NCBI GenBank assembly: GCA_002702965.1
Contig: PADE01000075.1
Span: forward strand, 2,605 to 8,162
From: Planctomycetaceae bacterium
Lineage (GTDB): Bacteria > Planctomycetota > Planctomycetia > Pirellulales > Pirellulaceae
Reading direction: 5' to 3'
DNA length: 5,558 nt
Positions 1-5,292 of this stretch are shown in pieces (position 1 is the first letter of the stretch; each line of letters starts with the position of its first letter). The notes below the pieces were generated by a model, which was not told the DNA's origin, searched no databases, and saw only the letters and a program-made list of their open reading frames with translations. The position numbers were made by a program, and so were the translations under genes.

Positions 1-399
1 AGTCTCCTGCCATTCATGGCACGCCAGCACCAATCGTCCCGATGGCAACGTCCCGGCTGCTCCGGCACTGATGCGCCAGCCGGCCTTCGACCGAACTAAT
101 TCTCGCGCGCCGCCCCATTTCGCTCCGCCATTCGCGCTGCGCGACAGCAGAATCGCGCTCTCCTTCGCCCAGCGACTCTCGGCTGCCACCAACACTGCTC
201 CGGAATGCGTCCGTAGCGGAATGGCATCGACCGCGTTGTGTTCGTCGGGAAAGACCACAGACGGGAGTCCGGTCACCCATCGTGACGCCGTGACTGCGGG
301 GGACTGCTGGGCCTGAGTCGAAGGCGCGCAGAAAATCGCCAGGATGCAGAATGCCATCCTCGACAATCGGATCGGTGCGTACGGCGTTGAGTTTTTCAT
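1..399 (-). CDS. Secreted BNR/sialidase-like protein, N-terminal part (cut by window edge)
   Basis: The frame is open from an ATG at 399 to base 1, giving 133 codons without a stop; the rest lies outside the window. Residues 1-30 look like a Sec signal peptide: Lys2, Arg11 and Arg14, then the hydrophobic stretch AFCILAIFCA, with a likely cut after STQA (residue 30). Residues 88-95, SANGGAKW, fit the Asp-box pattern SxDxGxxW of BNR beta-propellers, with Asn for Asp and Lys for Thr. The stretch GTLPSGRLVLACHEW (116-130) is the kind of strand-turn-strand seen in sialidase-like (BNR_2) propellers. The family hydrolyses terminal sugars, classically sialic acid, but many planctomycete members have unknown substrates. 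Catalytic Arg/Tyr/Glu residues cannot be checked here. No Shine-Dalgarno precedes the ATG; Met15 (base 357) is an alternative start that would leave a shorter, less charged signal. Its presence near two SASA esterases suggests a shared glycan-degrading theme. Confidence 0.72.
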   Translation of the reverse strand, partial: MKNSTPYAPIRLSRMAFCILAIFCAPSTQAQQSPAVTASRWVTGLPSVVFPDEHNAVDAIPLRTHSGAVLVAAESRWAKESAILLSRSANGGAKWGGARELVRSKAGWRISAGAAGTLPSGRLVLACHEWQET

Positions 400-540
400 T
401 GGCGGGTTGTGAATCCGAAACGCAACGTCACGGACCCAGTCTCTCCGAGAAAGTAATTGAGAAGAGTCACCGCGAGGATCGTTCGCCAGGTTGTTGGCGC
501 TCACCTCGGACCTTCGAACAAGGAACCGCGCGACGGCAAT

Positions 541-729
541 CGGCATCTTACACTGTTGCAGCGCGAGAAAATTGCTGCGCTGGTTGGCAGCGGACAAAGT
601 CTCTGGGAGCTTGCCGGTACCCTGGCCAGGGCTACGAACACGAGATCCCGCGAACTCCGTCGAAATCGGCCAGGGATTGGCTACGATTCACCGCAGCTCT
701 CGCAACGGCAGTACCGTCCGCGTGAGTCA
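541..729 (+). pseudogene. IS30-family transposase relic (N-terminal helix-turn-helix only)
   Basis: The plus frame reads HLTLLQREKIAALVGSGQ, then SLWELAGTLARATNT and RSRELRRNRPGIGYDSPQ. IS30-type transposases begin with a very similar block, of the form HLTxxEREKIAxLxxxGxS, SxREIARxLGRSxSTI and SRELRRNxxxxGY, which is the DNA-binding helix-turn-helix. The match fades after about base 729 (YRPRES). The catalytic DDE domain, about 200 residues or more in the family, is absent. The frame runs on to 1050 only by reading antisense through the leucine-rich-repeat sequence. It has no good start codon (a TTG at 457) and no ribosome binding site, and some family positions are altered, for example Arg where Ile is usual in the recognition helix. 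I read it as a dead remnant of an insertion sequence. I see no terminal inverted repeats or target duplication. The assignment rests on recalled family consensus, not on a search. Confidence 0.6.
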
Positions 730-1298
730 GCCCTCCCCGCACAAAACTCTCTTCGAAACGACTCGCGCGAGATCGATTTCCACAAATCACCGCCAACAAA
801 GCACTTGCTAGTTTCGAGTCGCTTTCGGTTGCTCTGGTGCGATGGCAACCCCCACCGAAACTGGGCCGGTCCCGCGTCGGTGAACTGGGTGAAGTCGAGT
901 TCCAGCGTTTGTAGGTTGGTTAGCCCGTTTAGATGCACCAGCCCCACGTCAGTGATCTGGTTAAAATCGATCTGGAGCGTCCGCAGGTTGGTCAGGACTT
1001 TGAGATGCACCAGTCCACCGTCGGTTACCGATGAATTCAGTCTTAGGTGACGGATTTCGCCCGCATTATTCTTCGTGATACTGCCCAGGAAAGTCCTGAT
1101 GAAATGGTCGTTCCACAGACCTGTCACTCCTATCCATCCCAAGAACACCAGCACGGCAACCGGGGCAGCGAAGTGGACTCGCTGCAGTCTGGAGAGCCCG
1201 TTTTCAGCAGGTTCTTCAGTGATCGCTTGCGAAGACTGGTCGCTGGTGTGAGGTTCCGGTTGTTTGCGTGGAGCCAGGAGATAACCGGCAATGCCCAT
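681..1298 (-). CDS. Membrane-anchored leucine-rich-repeat protein, probably truncated
   Basis: The ORF has 205 codons from an ATG at 1298. Residues 43-62 (core APVAVLVFLGWIGVTGLW) form a clear transmembrane segment. Residues 91-114 and 115-138 are two 24-residue leucine-rich repeats of the planctomycete type (TDxGLVHLxxLTNLxTLxxDFxQ). A third repeat starts at 139 (FTDAGPAQF) and then loses the pattern. The remaining residues, about 148-205, are low in hydrophobics, rich in Arg, Ser and Cys, and their end lies antisense to the IS30-type relic, so they are probably not original coding sequence. The frame is open for 23 more codons upstream of the ATG, to a TGA at 1368-1370. Those codons add LVTQPLATLLV, which with MGIAGYLLA makes a second hydrophobic segment, but no ATG, GTG or TTG lies there; only CTG near 1331 could serve. 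No ribosome binding site precedes ATG 1298. The original gene was probably longer at the C-terminus and possibly the N-terminus. Such repeats normally mediate protein binding; no specific role can be given. Confidence 0.5.
   Translation of the reverse strand: MGIAGYLLAPRKQPEPHTSDQSSQAITEEPAENGLSRLQRVHFAAPVAVLVFLGWIGVTGLWNDHFIRTFLGSITKNNAGEIRHLRLNSSVTDGGLVHLKVLTNLRTLQIDFNQITDVGLVHLNGLTNLQTLELDFTQFTDAGPAQFRWGLPSHQSNRKRLETSKCFVGGDLWKSISRESFRREFCAGRADSRGRYCRCESCGES
880..1023 (-). repeat. Two tandem 72-bp leucine-rich-repeat units
   Basis: Bases 880-951 and 952-1023 are two copies of a 72-bp unit, each coding for one 24-residue leucine-rich repeat on the minus strand. The longest shared block on the plus strand is agatgcaccag, and aggttggt is shared too; the spacing is exactly 72 bases. 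A partial third unit (about 862-879) follows on the minus-strand reading and ends abruptly. The repeats are coding repeats, not a mobile or CRISPR structure. Confidence 0.75.
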
Positions 1299-1336
1299 GA
1301 CCAGCAGTGTGGCGAGCGGCTGTGTGACCAGACCTG

Positions 1337-1376
1337 CTGCTCTGAGCCCAGAATGCCGAGACTGGACTCAGAGCAG
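1337..1376 (-). terminator. Strong hairpin just after the small minus-strand gene; possible terminator
   Basis: Bases 1337-1351 (ctgctctgagcccag) and 1362-1376 (ctggactcagagcag) form a 15-bp inverted repeat around a 10-base loop. The single non-Watson-Crick position is a G-U pair in minus-strand RNA but an A-C mismatch in plus-strand RNA, which suggests that the minus-strand transcript is the one that folds. The stem begins 9 bases after the stop codon of the gene ending at 1386. No U-tract follows the stem, so it is not a canonical intrinsic terminator. It could instead end transcription by another route, protect the 3' end, or affect the downstream leucine-rich-repeat frame. Confidence 0.4.
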
Positions 1377-1385
1377 GCAGCCAGA

Positions 1386-1769
1386 TCATCTCTCTATTCT
1401 GGCAAACTGCAATTTGATGGTCTCTGCATTCAAGTCCCAATGCTCAATACAGAAATTTGGTGTACCATCGCTGACGTCATCGAGCGAATAGACAGTGCCT
1501 GTTAATCCGTCGCCGAGATACACACCCCTTCGCTGACCTTCGTTTGCAACACCGTCCTCAGTCACCGCTCGACCGACACCAACAAATGATCCCATATGCT
1601 CCTGCTTCGGATTGGCAGTGAAGTCGTACGTCAACCAAACCTTGCCATAGCGACCGACTGTTCCAGTGGCGTTCACCTGCGTCCCATCTTTGCTCTGAGT
1701 GATTGACGTAATCTTCAGCTCAAAGGACAACGTTTGATCTTCCAGTTTCAACTGTTCTCGCAGCGACAT
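1386..1769 (-). CDS. Small hypothetical protein, probably all-beta and cytoplasmic
   Basis: The gene has 127 codons, ATG at 1769, stop TGA at 1386-1388. The start is well supported: GAGGAG lies about 7 bases upstream (GAACGAGGAGAAGTGGA then ATG), the best ribosome binding site in the window. There is no signal peptide or membrane segment. The protein has alternating polar and hydrophobic stretches typical of beta strands: LSFELKITSI, VNATGTVGRYGKVWLTYDF, GSFVGVGRAV, RRGVYLGDG and TIKLQFARI. The order 'G-T-V-x-x-Y-G-K-V-x-x-T-Y-x-F ... G-x-G-R-A' recalls small beta-barrel folds such as the allene-oxide-cyclase/DUF3224 type, but this is a shape resemblance only. A conserved-looking acidic turn, YSLDDVSDGTPNFC, precedes the last strand. 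I do not recognise the gene and assign no function. It is divergent from the large esterase across a 334-base spacer, and a 15-bp hairpin follows its stop. Confidence 0.7.
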   Translation of the reverse strand: MSLREQLKLEDQTLSFELKITSITQSKDGTQVNATGTVGRYGKVWLTYDFTANPKQEHMGSFVGVGRAVTEDGVANEGQRRGVYLGDGLTGTVYSLDDVSDGTPNFCIEHWDLNAETIKLQFARIER

Positions 1770-2103
1770 TCCACTTCTCCTCGTTCAAGTGACGACAAAA
1801 AAAGTAACAAAAACGAACAAAGTACCAGGGGAGGGACCGCATTTCGAGTCTGGGATATGACCGGTTCTGGATCGTCGGCCGGGTGAGTCATCAATCGGAT
1901 CTTATGACATGTGTCGTGTAAGGTGAGGGCAGGGTTGTTCGGGCAACGAGTCAAGCGAAATCCGAAACCTGTCACGGAATAGAGTCCTTGACGTGGATTA
2001 GCCAGACAGCCAACGGATGAAGCCATCCGAAAGTACGACTGGAGGGAAGTCGACGGCTTGATCGCGGCTATGGCAAAAAGTCGAAACGAAAAGTGAAACG
2101 ACG
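1770..2103. other. Divergent intergenic spacer (334 bases)
   Basis: This spacer separates the minus-strand small gene from the plus-strand large esterase, so it should hold the promoters of both. I see no convincing -35/-10 pair. A TTGACG at 1988-1993 has no acceptable -10 at the right distance. A perfect 6-bp hairpin, cggatg-aagc-catccg, lies at 2014-2029, about 75 bases before the esterase start and probably in its leader. The minus strand reads T-rich just upstream of the small gene (around 1796-1820). Short open frames cross the spacer in both directions but none has a start site or a recognisable product. Confidence 0.6.
2014..2029 (+). repeat. Short perfect hairpin in the esterase leader
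   Basis: cggatg (2014-2019) and catccg (2024-2029) pair perfectly around the tetraloop aagc. It lies about 75 bases upstream of the ATG at 2104. No U-run follows it, so it is not a terminator. A 6-bp hairpin of this size can arise by chance, and no regulatory role can be claimed. Confidence 0.35.
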
Positions 2104-4644
2104 ATGAAAACGACGATGAAAACAATGAGCAGGTCGATGCCGGTCTATCAAAACGGGTTGAAGTGGACGCTGCTGCTCAGTCTCTTGTTAGTTGCTGTCT
2201 CGAGCATTTCCGCCGGCGTGCCTGCTGTCTTGCCAAAACCCGACAAGACCTTGCCGTCCGCTGGCAAGGTCAAGGTTTACATTCTGGCTGGCCAATCCAA
2301 CATGGTGGGCTTCGGTTATCTTCAGGGAGCTCGGCCCGTCTATCCGAGCATCTACCTCTCGGCTGACCCGAACATCAAGGTCGGTCGTATGCCGGTAGGG
2401 CCTTCGGCGCTCATCAGGCATGGGGTCTTTCAGACTGCCGACTTCGATGCGCCCAAGGGGGCCAAGGTGTCCATCTATCGGGGAGCATACAAGTCGGACA
2501 CGGACTACAGTCACATGAAGCCGGTCAAGGAGACCACCGTCGCGCTGGGCGACGTGGGGGCTCAGTTGCCGACCATCGAGGAGCCACACACCATCGTGGC
2601 GAAGGCCTTTATCGATGTTCCCATGAGTGGGACACACGAAATTCACGCCGGTTTCGAAGCAAGTGCCGACGCCGTGGTCACCCTGATGGGTGACGAAGTT
2701 TATCGCCAGGAACCCGGCACAGATGCAATCGTAAACTCGGTTCCACTTGAGCAGGGAAAACGCTATCCCATCACCATTACCTACATGAAAGGCGGATCCG
2801 CAGCGTTCTGGCTCAAGCATATCGATCTCAAAGGCAAGGGCGACCTCACTTCGCTCGTTCACGAAGGCAAATACCCCTGGTTTGCTGACGAAGACGGCAA
2901 TTGGACCGTACGCAACGATGTGACTTATTGGGAGACACGAATATCCAAGCAGGGTGGCAGTGGTGGCCCGCTCGGGACGACATCTAACGGCAAGTTCATT
3001 GGCCCCGAAGTTCCTTTCGGCTACGTTCTGGGCACCTATCACCACGAACCGGTATTGTTGATCGAGTCATCGATGGGCAACCGGTCGCTGAGTTTCGATT
3101 TCCGGCCGCCCTCCAGCGGCAAAACCGATGAGGAGAAAACCAATAAGTTCTGTGGGTTGGAATACGACCTGATGGTCGCGGGCGTGCACAAAACGCTCAA
3201 GAACATTGACAAGATCGTTCCCAATTACCAGGGACAGGGCTACGAGATTGCCGGTTTCGTCTGGTTCCAAGGACACAAAGACAAAAACGTTCCCAAAGCC
3301 AAATACGAAGAGCATCTTGTCAACTTGATTCAGGATCTGCGCAAGGAGTTCAAGACTCCGGACCTGCGAACAGTCGTCGCTACGGTCGGCTTTGGCGGGA
3401 TGAACATGCATGCGGGGCACTTCATGACTTGGGAGGCCCAGATGGCTGTCGGCGATCCGAATCAGCATCCCGAATTCACCGGCACAGTGGCCAGCGTGGA
3501 TACACGCAGTTTCTGGCGCTCCCGGGGAGAATCTCCCACCAACACGGGTTATCACTACAACCACAATGCGGAGACTTATGTCCTCACGGGCGATGCGCTC
3601 GGACGCGCCATGGTGAGACTGCGCGACGGCAAGGCGGAGGAGCTGACCGTCCTGGCCAAGCCGAAGCAGAGCCCGGACGTTGCGACCATCTATTCGGATG
3701 CGGTAACGGGCAACTTCAACAAGCGAGGTCCGCATTACACGCCTGAGTACTATCGGGAGATGGGGCAGGCCCTGCGACCGATCATCATGGATGAGATGGT
3801 CCCAGGTTTTCTTGATTCTGCCTTCGCGCCCAACAGCCGCGGCTCACTCACGGGAATCGTGACCGGCACGAAGCCAGCGAAAATGCCACTCGATATCCGC
3901 AGTGATCTCGACACCCTCATGGACTACTACGATATGGCCGGGGTTGCGGGATACGGCTGGCAGCCGTTTGCCCCCGAGATGCGCAACGCGACCTGGTCGT
4001 ACTTCAGTTTTGATCCGCCAGAGAAGCAGGAACATGAGAAGAGTAACCGTTACCGCGAGATTACTTTCCCGCAGGGGATGGAAAACTGGTTCGCTCCCGA
4101 GTTTGATCCGCTCGAGGCCGGTTGGAAGTCGGGCAGAGCTCCTTTCGGGCAGATGGGAGGCAAGCTCGACAGGCGGCGTCCCCGTTGCAACGGACCGCTC
4201 TGCGGTTGCTGTGAGATACCGGCGACGTTATGGGAACAGGAAGTGCTCCTGATGCGGCAGACTTTTGAGATTCCGCCACTCAAAGAGGGGCATGTCTATC
4301 GCCTGATACTCGGTGGCGCAGGTTGTGACCGCTCGGGCGAGGGATTTGCAGTTTACGTCAACGGGAGACTGCTTACCGAGATTGATGGCGGTTTTTTCCG
4401 CTACTCCGGCATCCGCGGCGCGCATCTATTCGATGACATCCTGTCTGAGTTCAAGACCGGGAAGGTGACCATCTCAGTCATCAACTTCCTGCGCTATACG
4501 CACTTCAGAAACAAAACCACCTACTTCGGGCCCCATCCCGACTATTACGGCAAGCCCGTGCCTCCCAATGGACACGTCAGCCTGTGGATGGAAGAGGCCA
4601 GACTTTCCCCGGCGACTCTCAAGGCAGCGGTGGATGAGAATTAG
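2104..4644 (+). CDS. Exported SASA-family (sialate O-acetylesterase-like) carbohydrate esterase with PA14-like insert
   Basis: 846 codons, ATG 2104, stop TAG 4642-4644. Residues 1-37 are a signal peptide: a basic start, then LLLSLLLVAV, with a likely cut after SSISA. YILAGQSNMVGFG (59-71) is SASA/DUF303 block I; Ser65 is the expected nucleophile of this SGNH-like esterase family. Later blocks follow: GPEVPFGYVLG (300-310), EPVLLIESSMGNRSLSFDFRPP (315-336), the family oxyanion-type block GFVWFQGHKD (384-393) and GYHYNHNAETY (482-492), in which His484 is the likely catalytic His. Between block I and residue 300 sits an insert (about 113-248) resembling a PA14-type beta domain: FIDVPMSGTHEIHAGFEA, then VPLEQGKRYPITITY and AAFWLKHID. 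Residues about 510-846 are an additional C-terminal region: a Cys cluster (Cys695, 700, 702, 703) and a beta-rich end (VYRLILGG, GFAVYVNGRLL) like a galactose-binding jelly roll. The family removes O-acetyl groups from sugars such as sialic acid or xylan; the substrate here is unknown. The start is ambiguous: Met5, Met8 and Met12 are in frame, the upstream sequence is purine-rich without a clear ribosome binding site, and cgacgatgaaaa is directly repeated across the start. Confidence 0.9.
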   Translation: MKTTMKTMSRSMPVYQNGLKWTLLLSLLLVAVSSISAGVPAVLPKPDKTLPSAGKVKVYILAGQSNMVGFGYLQGARPVYPSIYLSADPNIKVGRMPVGPSALIRHGVFQTADFDAPKGAKVSIYRGAYKSDTDYSHMKPVKETTVALGDVGAQLPTIEEPHTIVAKAFIDVPMSGTHEIHAGFEASADAVVTLMGDEVYRQEPGTDAIVNSVPLEQGKRYPITITYMKGGSAAFWLKHIDLKGKGDLTSLVHEGKYPWFADEDGNWTVRNDVTYWETRISKQGGSGGPLGTTSNGKFIGPEVPFGYVLGTYHHEPVLLIESSMGNRSLSFDFRPPSSGKTDEEKTNKFCGLEYDLMVAGVHKTLKNIDKIVPNYQGQGYEIAGFVWFQGHKDKNVPKAKYEEHLVNLIQDLRKEFKTPDLRTVVATVGFGGMNMHAGHFMTWEAQMAVGDPNQHPEFTGTVASVDTRSFWRSRGESPTNTGYHYNHNAETYVLTGDALGRAMVRLRDGKAEELTVLAKPKQSPDVATIYSDAVTGNFNKRGPHYTPEYYREMGQALRPIIMDEMVPGFLDSAFAPNSRGSLTGIVTGTKPAKMPLDIRSDLDTLMDYYDMAGVAGYGWQPFAPEMRNATWSYFSFDPPEKQEHEKSNRYREITFPQGMENWFAPEFDPLEAGWKSGRAPFGQMGGKLDRRRPRCNGPLCGCCEIPATLWEQEVLLMRQTFEIPPLKEGHVYRLILGGAGCDRSGEGFAVYVNGRLLTEIDGGFFRYSGIRGAHLFDDILSEFKTGKVTISVINFLRYTHFRNKTTYFGPHPDYYGKPVPPNGHVSLWMEEARLSPATLKAAVDEN

Positions 4645-4690
4645 CGGGACCATTACGTTCCAAGATACAGTGAGGCCTCTGGGGCGTTGC

Positions 4691-4718
4691 TGAAAAGAGC
4701 AGGCGTCGCCGCTGCTCT
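4691..4718 (-). terminator. Minus-oriented hairpin followed by T-run
   Basis: agagcag (4696-4702) and ctgctct (4712-4718) form a 7-bp stem around a 9-base GC-rich loop. Read on the minus strand the stem is followed by TTTC within TCTTTTC, a short U-run, as in an intrinsic terminator. On the plus strand no U-run follows. A second weaker structure lies at 4732-4761: gctca/tgagc (5 bp) followed on the minus strand by GGG and seven T. Both point towards the 3' end of the esterase on the opposite strand, yet no real minus-strand gene lies upstream of them, so they may be relics or a barrier to antisense transcription. Confidence 0.3.
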
Positions 4719-5208
4719 GGATCCCAAAGACAAAAAAACCCGCTCAGAAACGCGATTGAGCTCACGTCCTGCGCGCGTTATGCGAATTTGCGCTGCGTGG
4801 CATCCCACTATGCGCGAGAGCGAGTCCGGCCACAAATCGTTGCTTGGTTTGAGACCCGTTGCGGTGGTAGAAACGAACCGGGAGTCGCACGATGACCGAG
4901 TCCCACATCGGATCGATGCGTTGCAGCGCGTCGCTGTTGTAGCGCCTCGAGCCGCTGAATCGTTTCCTAGTCAGGCCCGATGGCCGACCGATCCTGTATC
5001 TCCCGATATGTTTGCGCGATGACGTCTGGGTGCCACTTTCGACTTACTGGCATCCATGGTCGAGTGGTAAACGAACTACTGTCTTGAGTTGTGGTGAAGT
5101 GGTTTGGGGCTGCTGTTCTGGTGGAGAAGTCTCCGTCTGAGAGGCCGTGAGGAGCGTCCCAACAAACGGGGCATAAGGGGATGGCAACTGGTAGAATAGG
5201 ACACACGC

Positions 5209-5236
5209 TTGTCGAAGACGGAGTGAGTCGTGTAAT
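5209..5236 (+). promoter_or_regulatory. Candidate sigma-70-type promoter for the second esterase
   Basis: TTGTCG (5209-5214, four of six matches to TTGACA) and TGTAAT (5231-5236, five of six matches to TATAAT) are separated by 16 bases. Transcription would begin near 5243, leaving a leader of about 50 bases before the ATG at 5293. This is the best-looking pair in the 648-base spacer and suggests the second esterase is transcribed on its own. Matches of this quality can occur by chance. Confidence 0.35.
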
Positions 5237-5292
5237 CACTTGATCGTCAGAACGCGCCAAACGCCCTCTATCAACGGAAAGAAGAACCGCCA

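Larger units (their letters stand above)
4645..5292. other. Gene-poor spacer (648 bases), possibly relic or repeat-derived
   Basis: No frame here has a good start site, a ribosome binding site or a recognisable protein family. The plus frame 4687-5022 starts at TTG and is Arg-rich; the minus frames 4653-4835 and 4967-5293 are likewise unconvincing, the latter ending at TAG then continuing in the same frame as a plausible peptide (ETIQRLEALQQRRAATH), which could be a decayed coding stretch. On the minus strand two hairpin/T-run structures occur near 4691-4761. I see no clear intrinsic terminator for the upstream esterase on the plus strand. The section 4690-4860 has the look of an extragenic repeat common in planctomycete genomes, but I cannot show a second copy in this window. 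Confidence 0.5.

Noticed and set aside
14..280. Minus ORF of 88 codons at the left end
   Set aside because: It is a different minus-strand frame of the same bases as the sialidase-like gene, which has a signal peptide and an Asp-box; the 88-codon frame is Arg/Ser/Gly-rich without features.
880..1023. Tandem 72-bp repeats as a possible CRISPR or mobile repeat
   Set aside because: They are in frame with and explained by 24-residue leucine-rich repeats; there are no spacers.
457..1050. Plus ORF of 197 codons containing the transposase-like block
   Set aside because: Only 541-729 resembles a transposase. The start is a TTG without a ribosome binding site and the 3' half is antisense to the leucine-rich repeats, so it is not one intact gene.
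1047..1505. Plus ORF of 152 codons
   Set aside because: Antisense to the membrane segment of the leucine-rich-repeat gene and the end of the small gene; no domain or ribosome binding site.
1988..1993. TTGACG as a -35 box for the large esterase
   Set aside because: The bases 16-18 positions downstream (around 2010-2017) do not resemble TATAAT.
1993..2096. Short plus frame ending just before the esterase (GLARQPTDEAIRKYDWRE...)
   Set aside because: It reads plausibly as a peptide but has no start codon of its own with a ribosome binding site and no recognisable family; could be a relic, not annotated.
1748..2125. Minus ORF of 125 codons across the divergent spacer
   Set aside because: It overlaps the well-supported start of the small gene at 1769 and the start of the esterase, begins in a low-complexity Ser/Phe stretch antisense to the ATG repeats, and shows no ribosome binding site.
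2188..3045. Minus ORF of 285 codons inside the large esterase
   Set aside because: It lies wholly antisense to a clearly coding SASA gene, has no recognisable domain, and such frames are common opposite GC-rich genes.
3067..3735. Minus ORF of 222 codons inside the large esterase
   Set aside because: Antisense shadow of the catalytic-domain coding sequence with no family resemblance.
4687..5022. Plus ORF of 111 codons after the large esterase
   Set aside because: Starts at TTG without a ribosome binding site, is Arg-rich and low in hydrophobic pattern, and overlaps hairpin structures.
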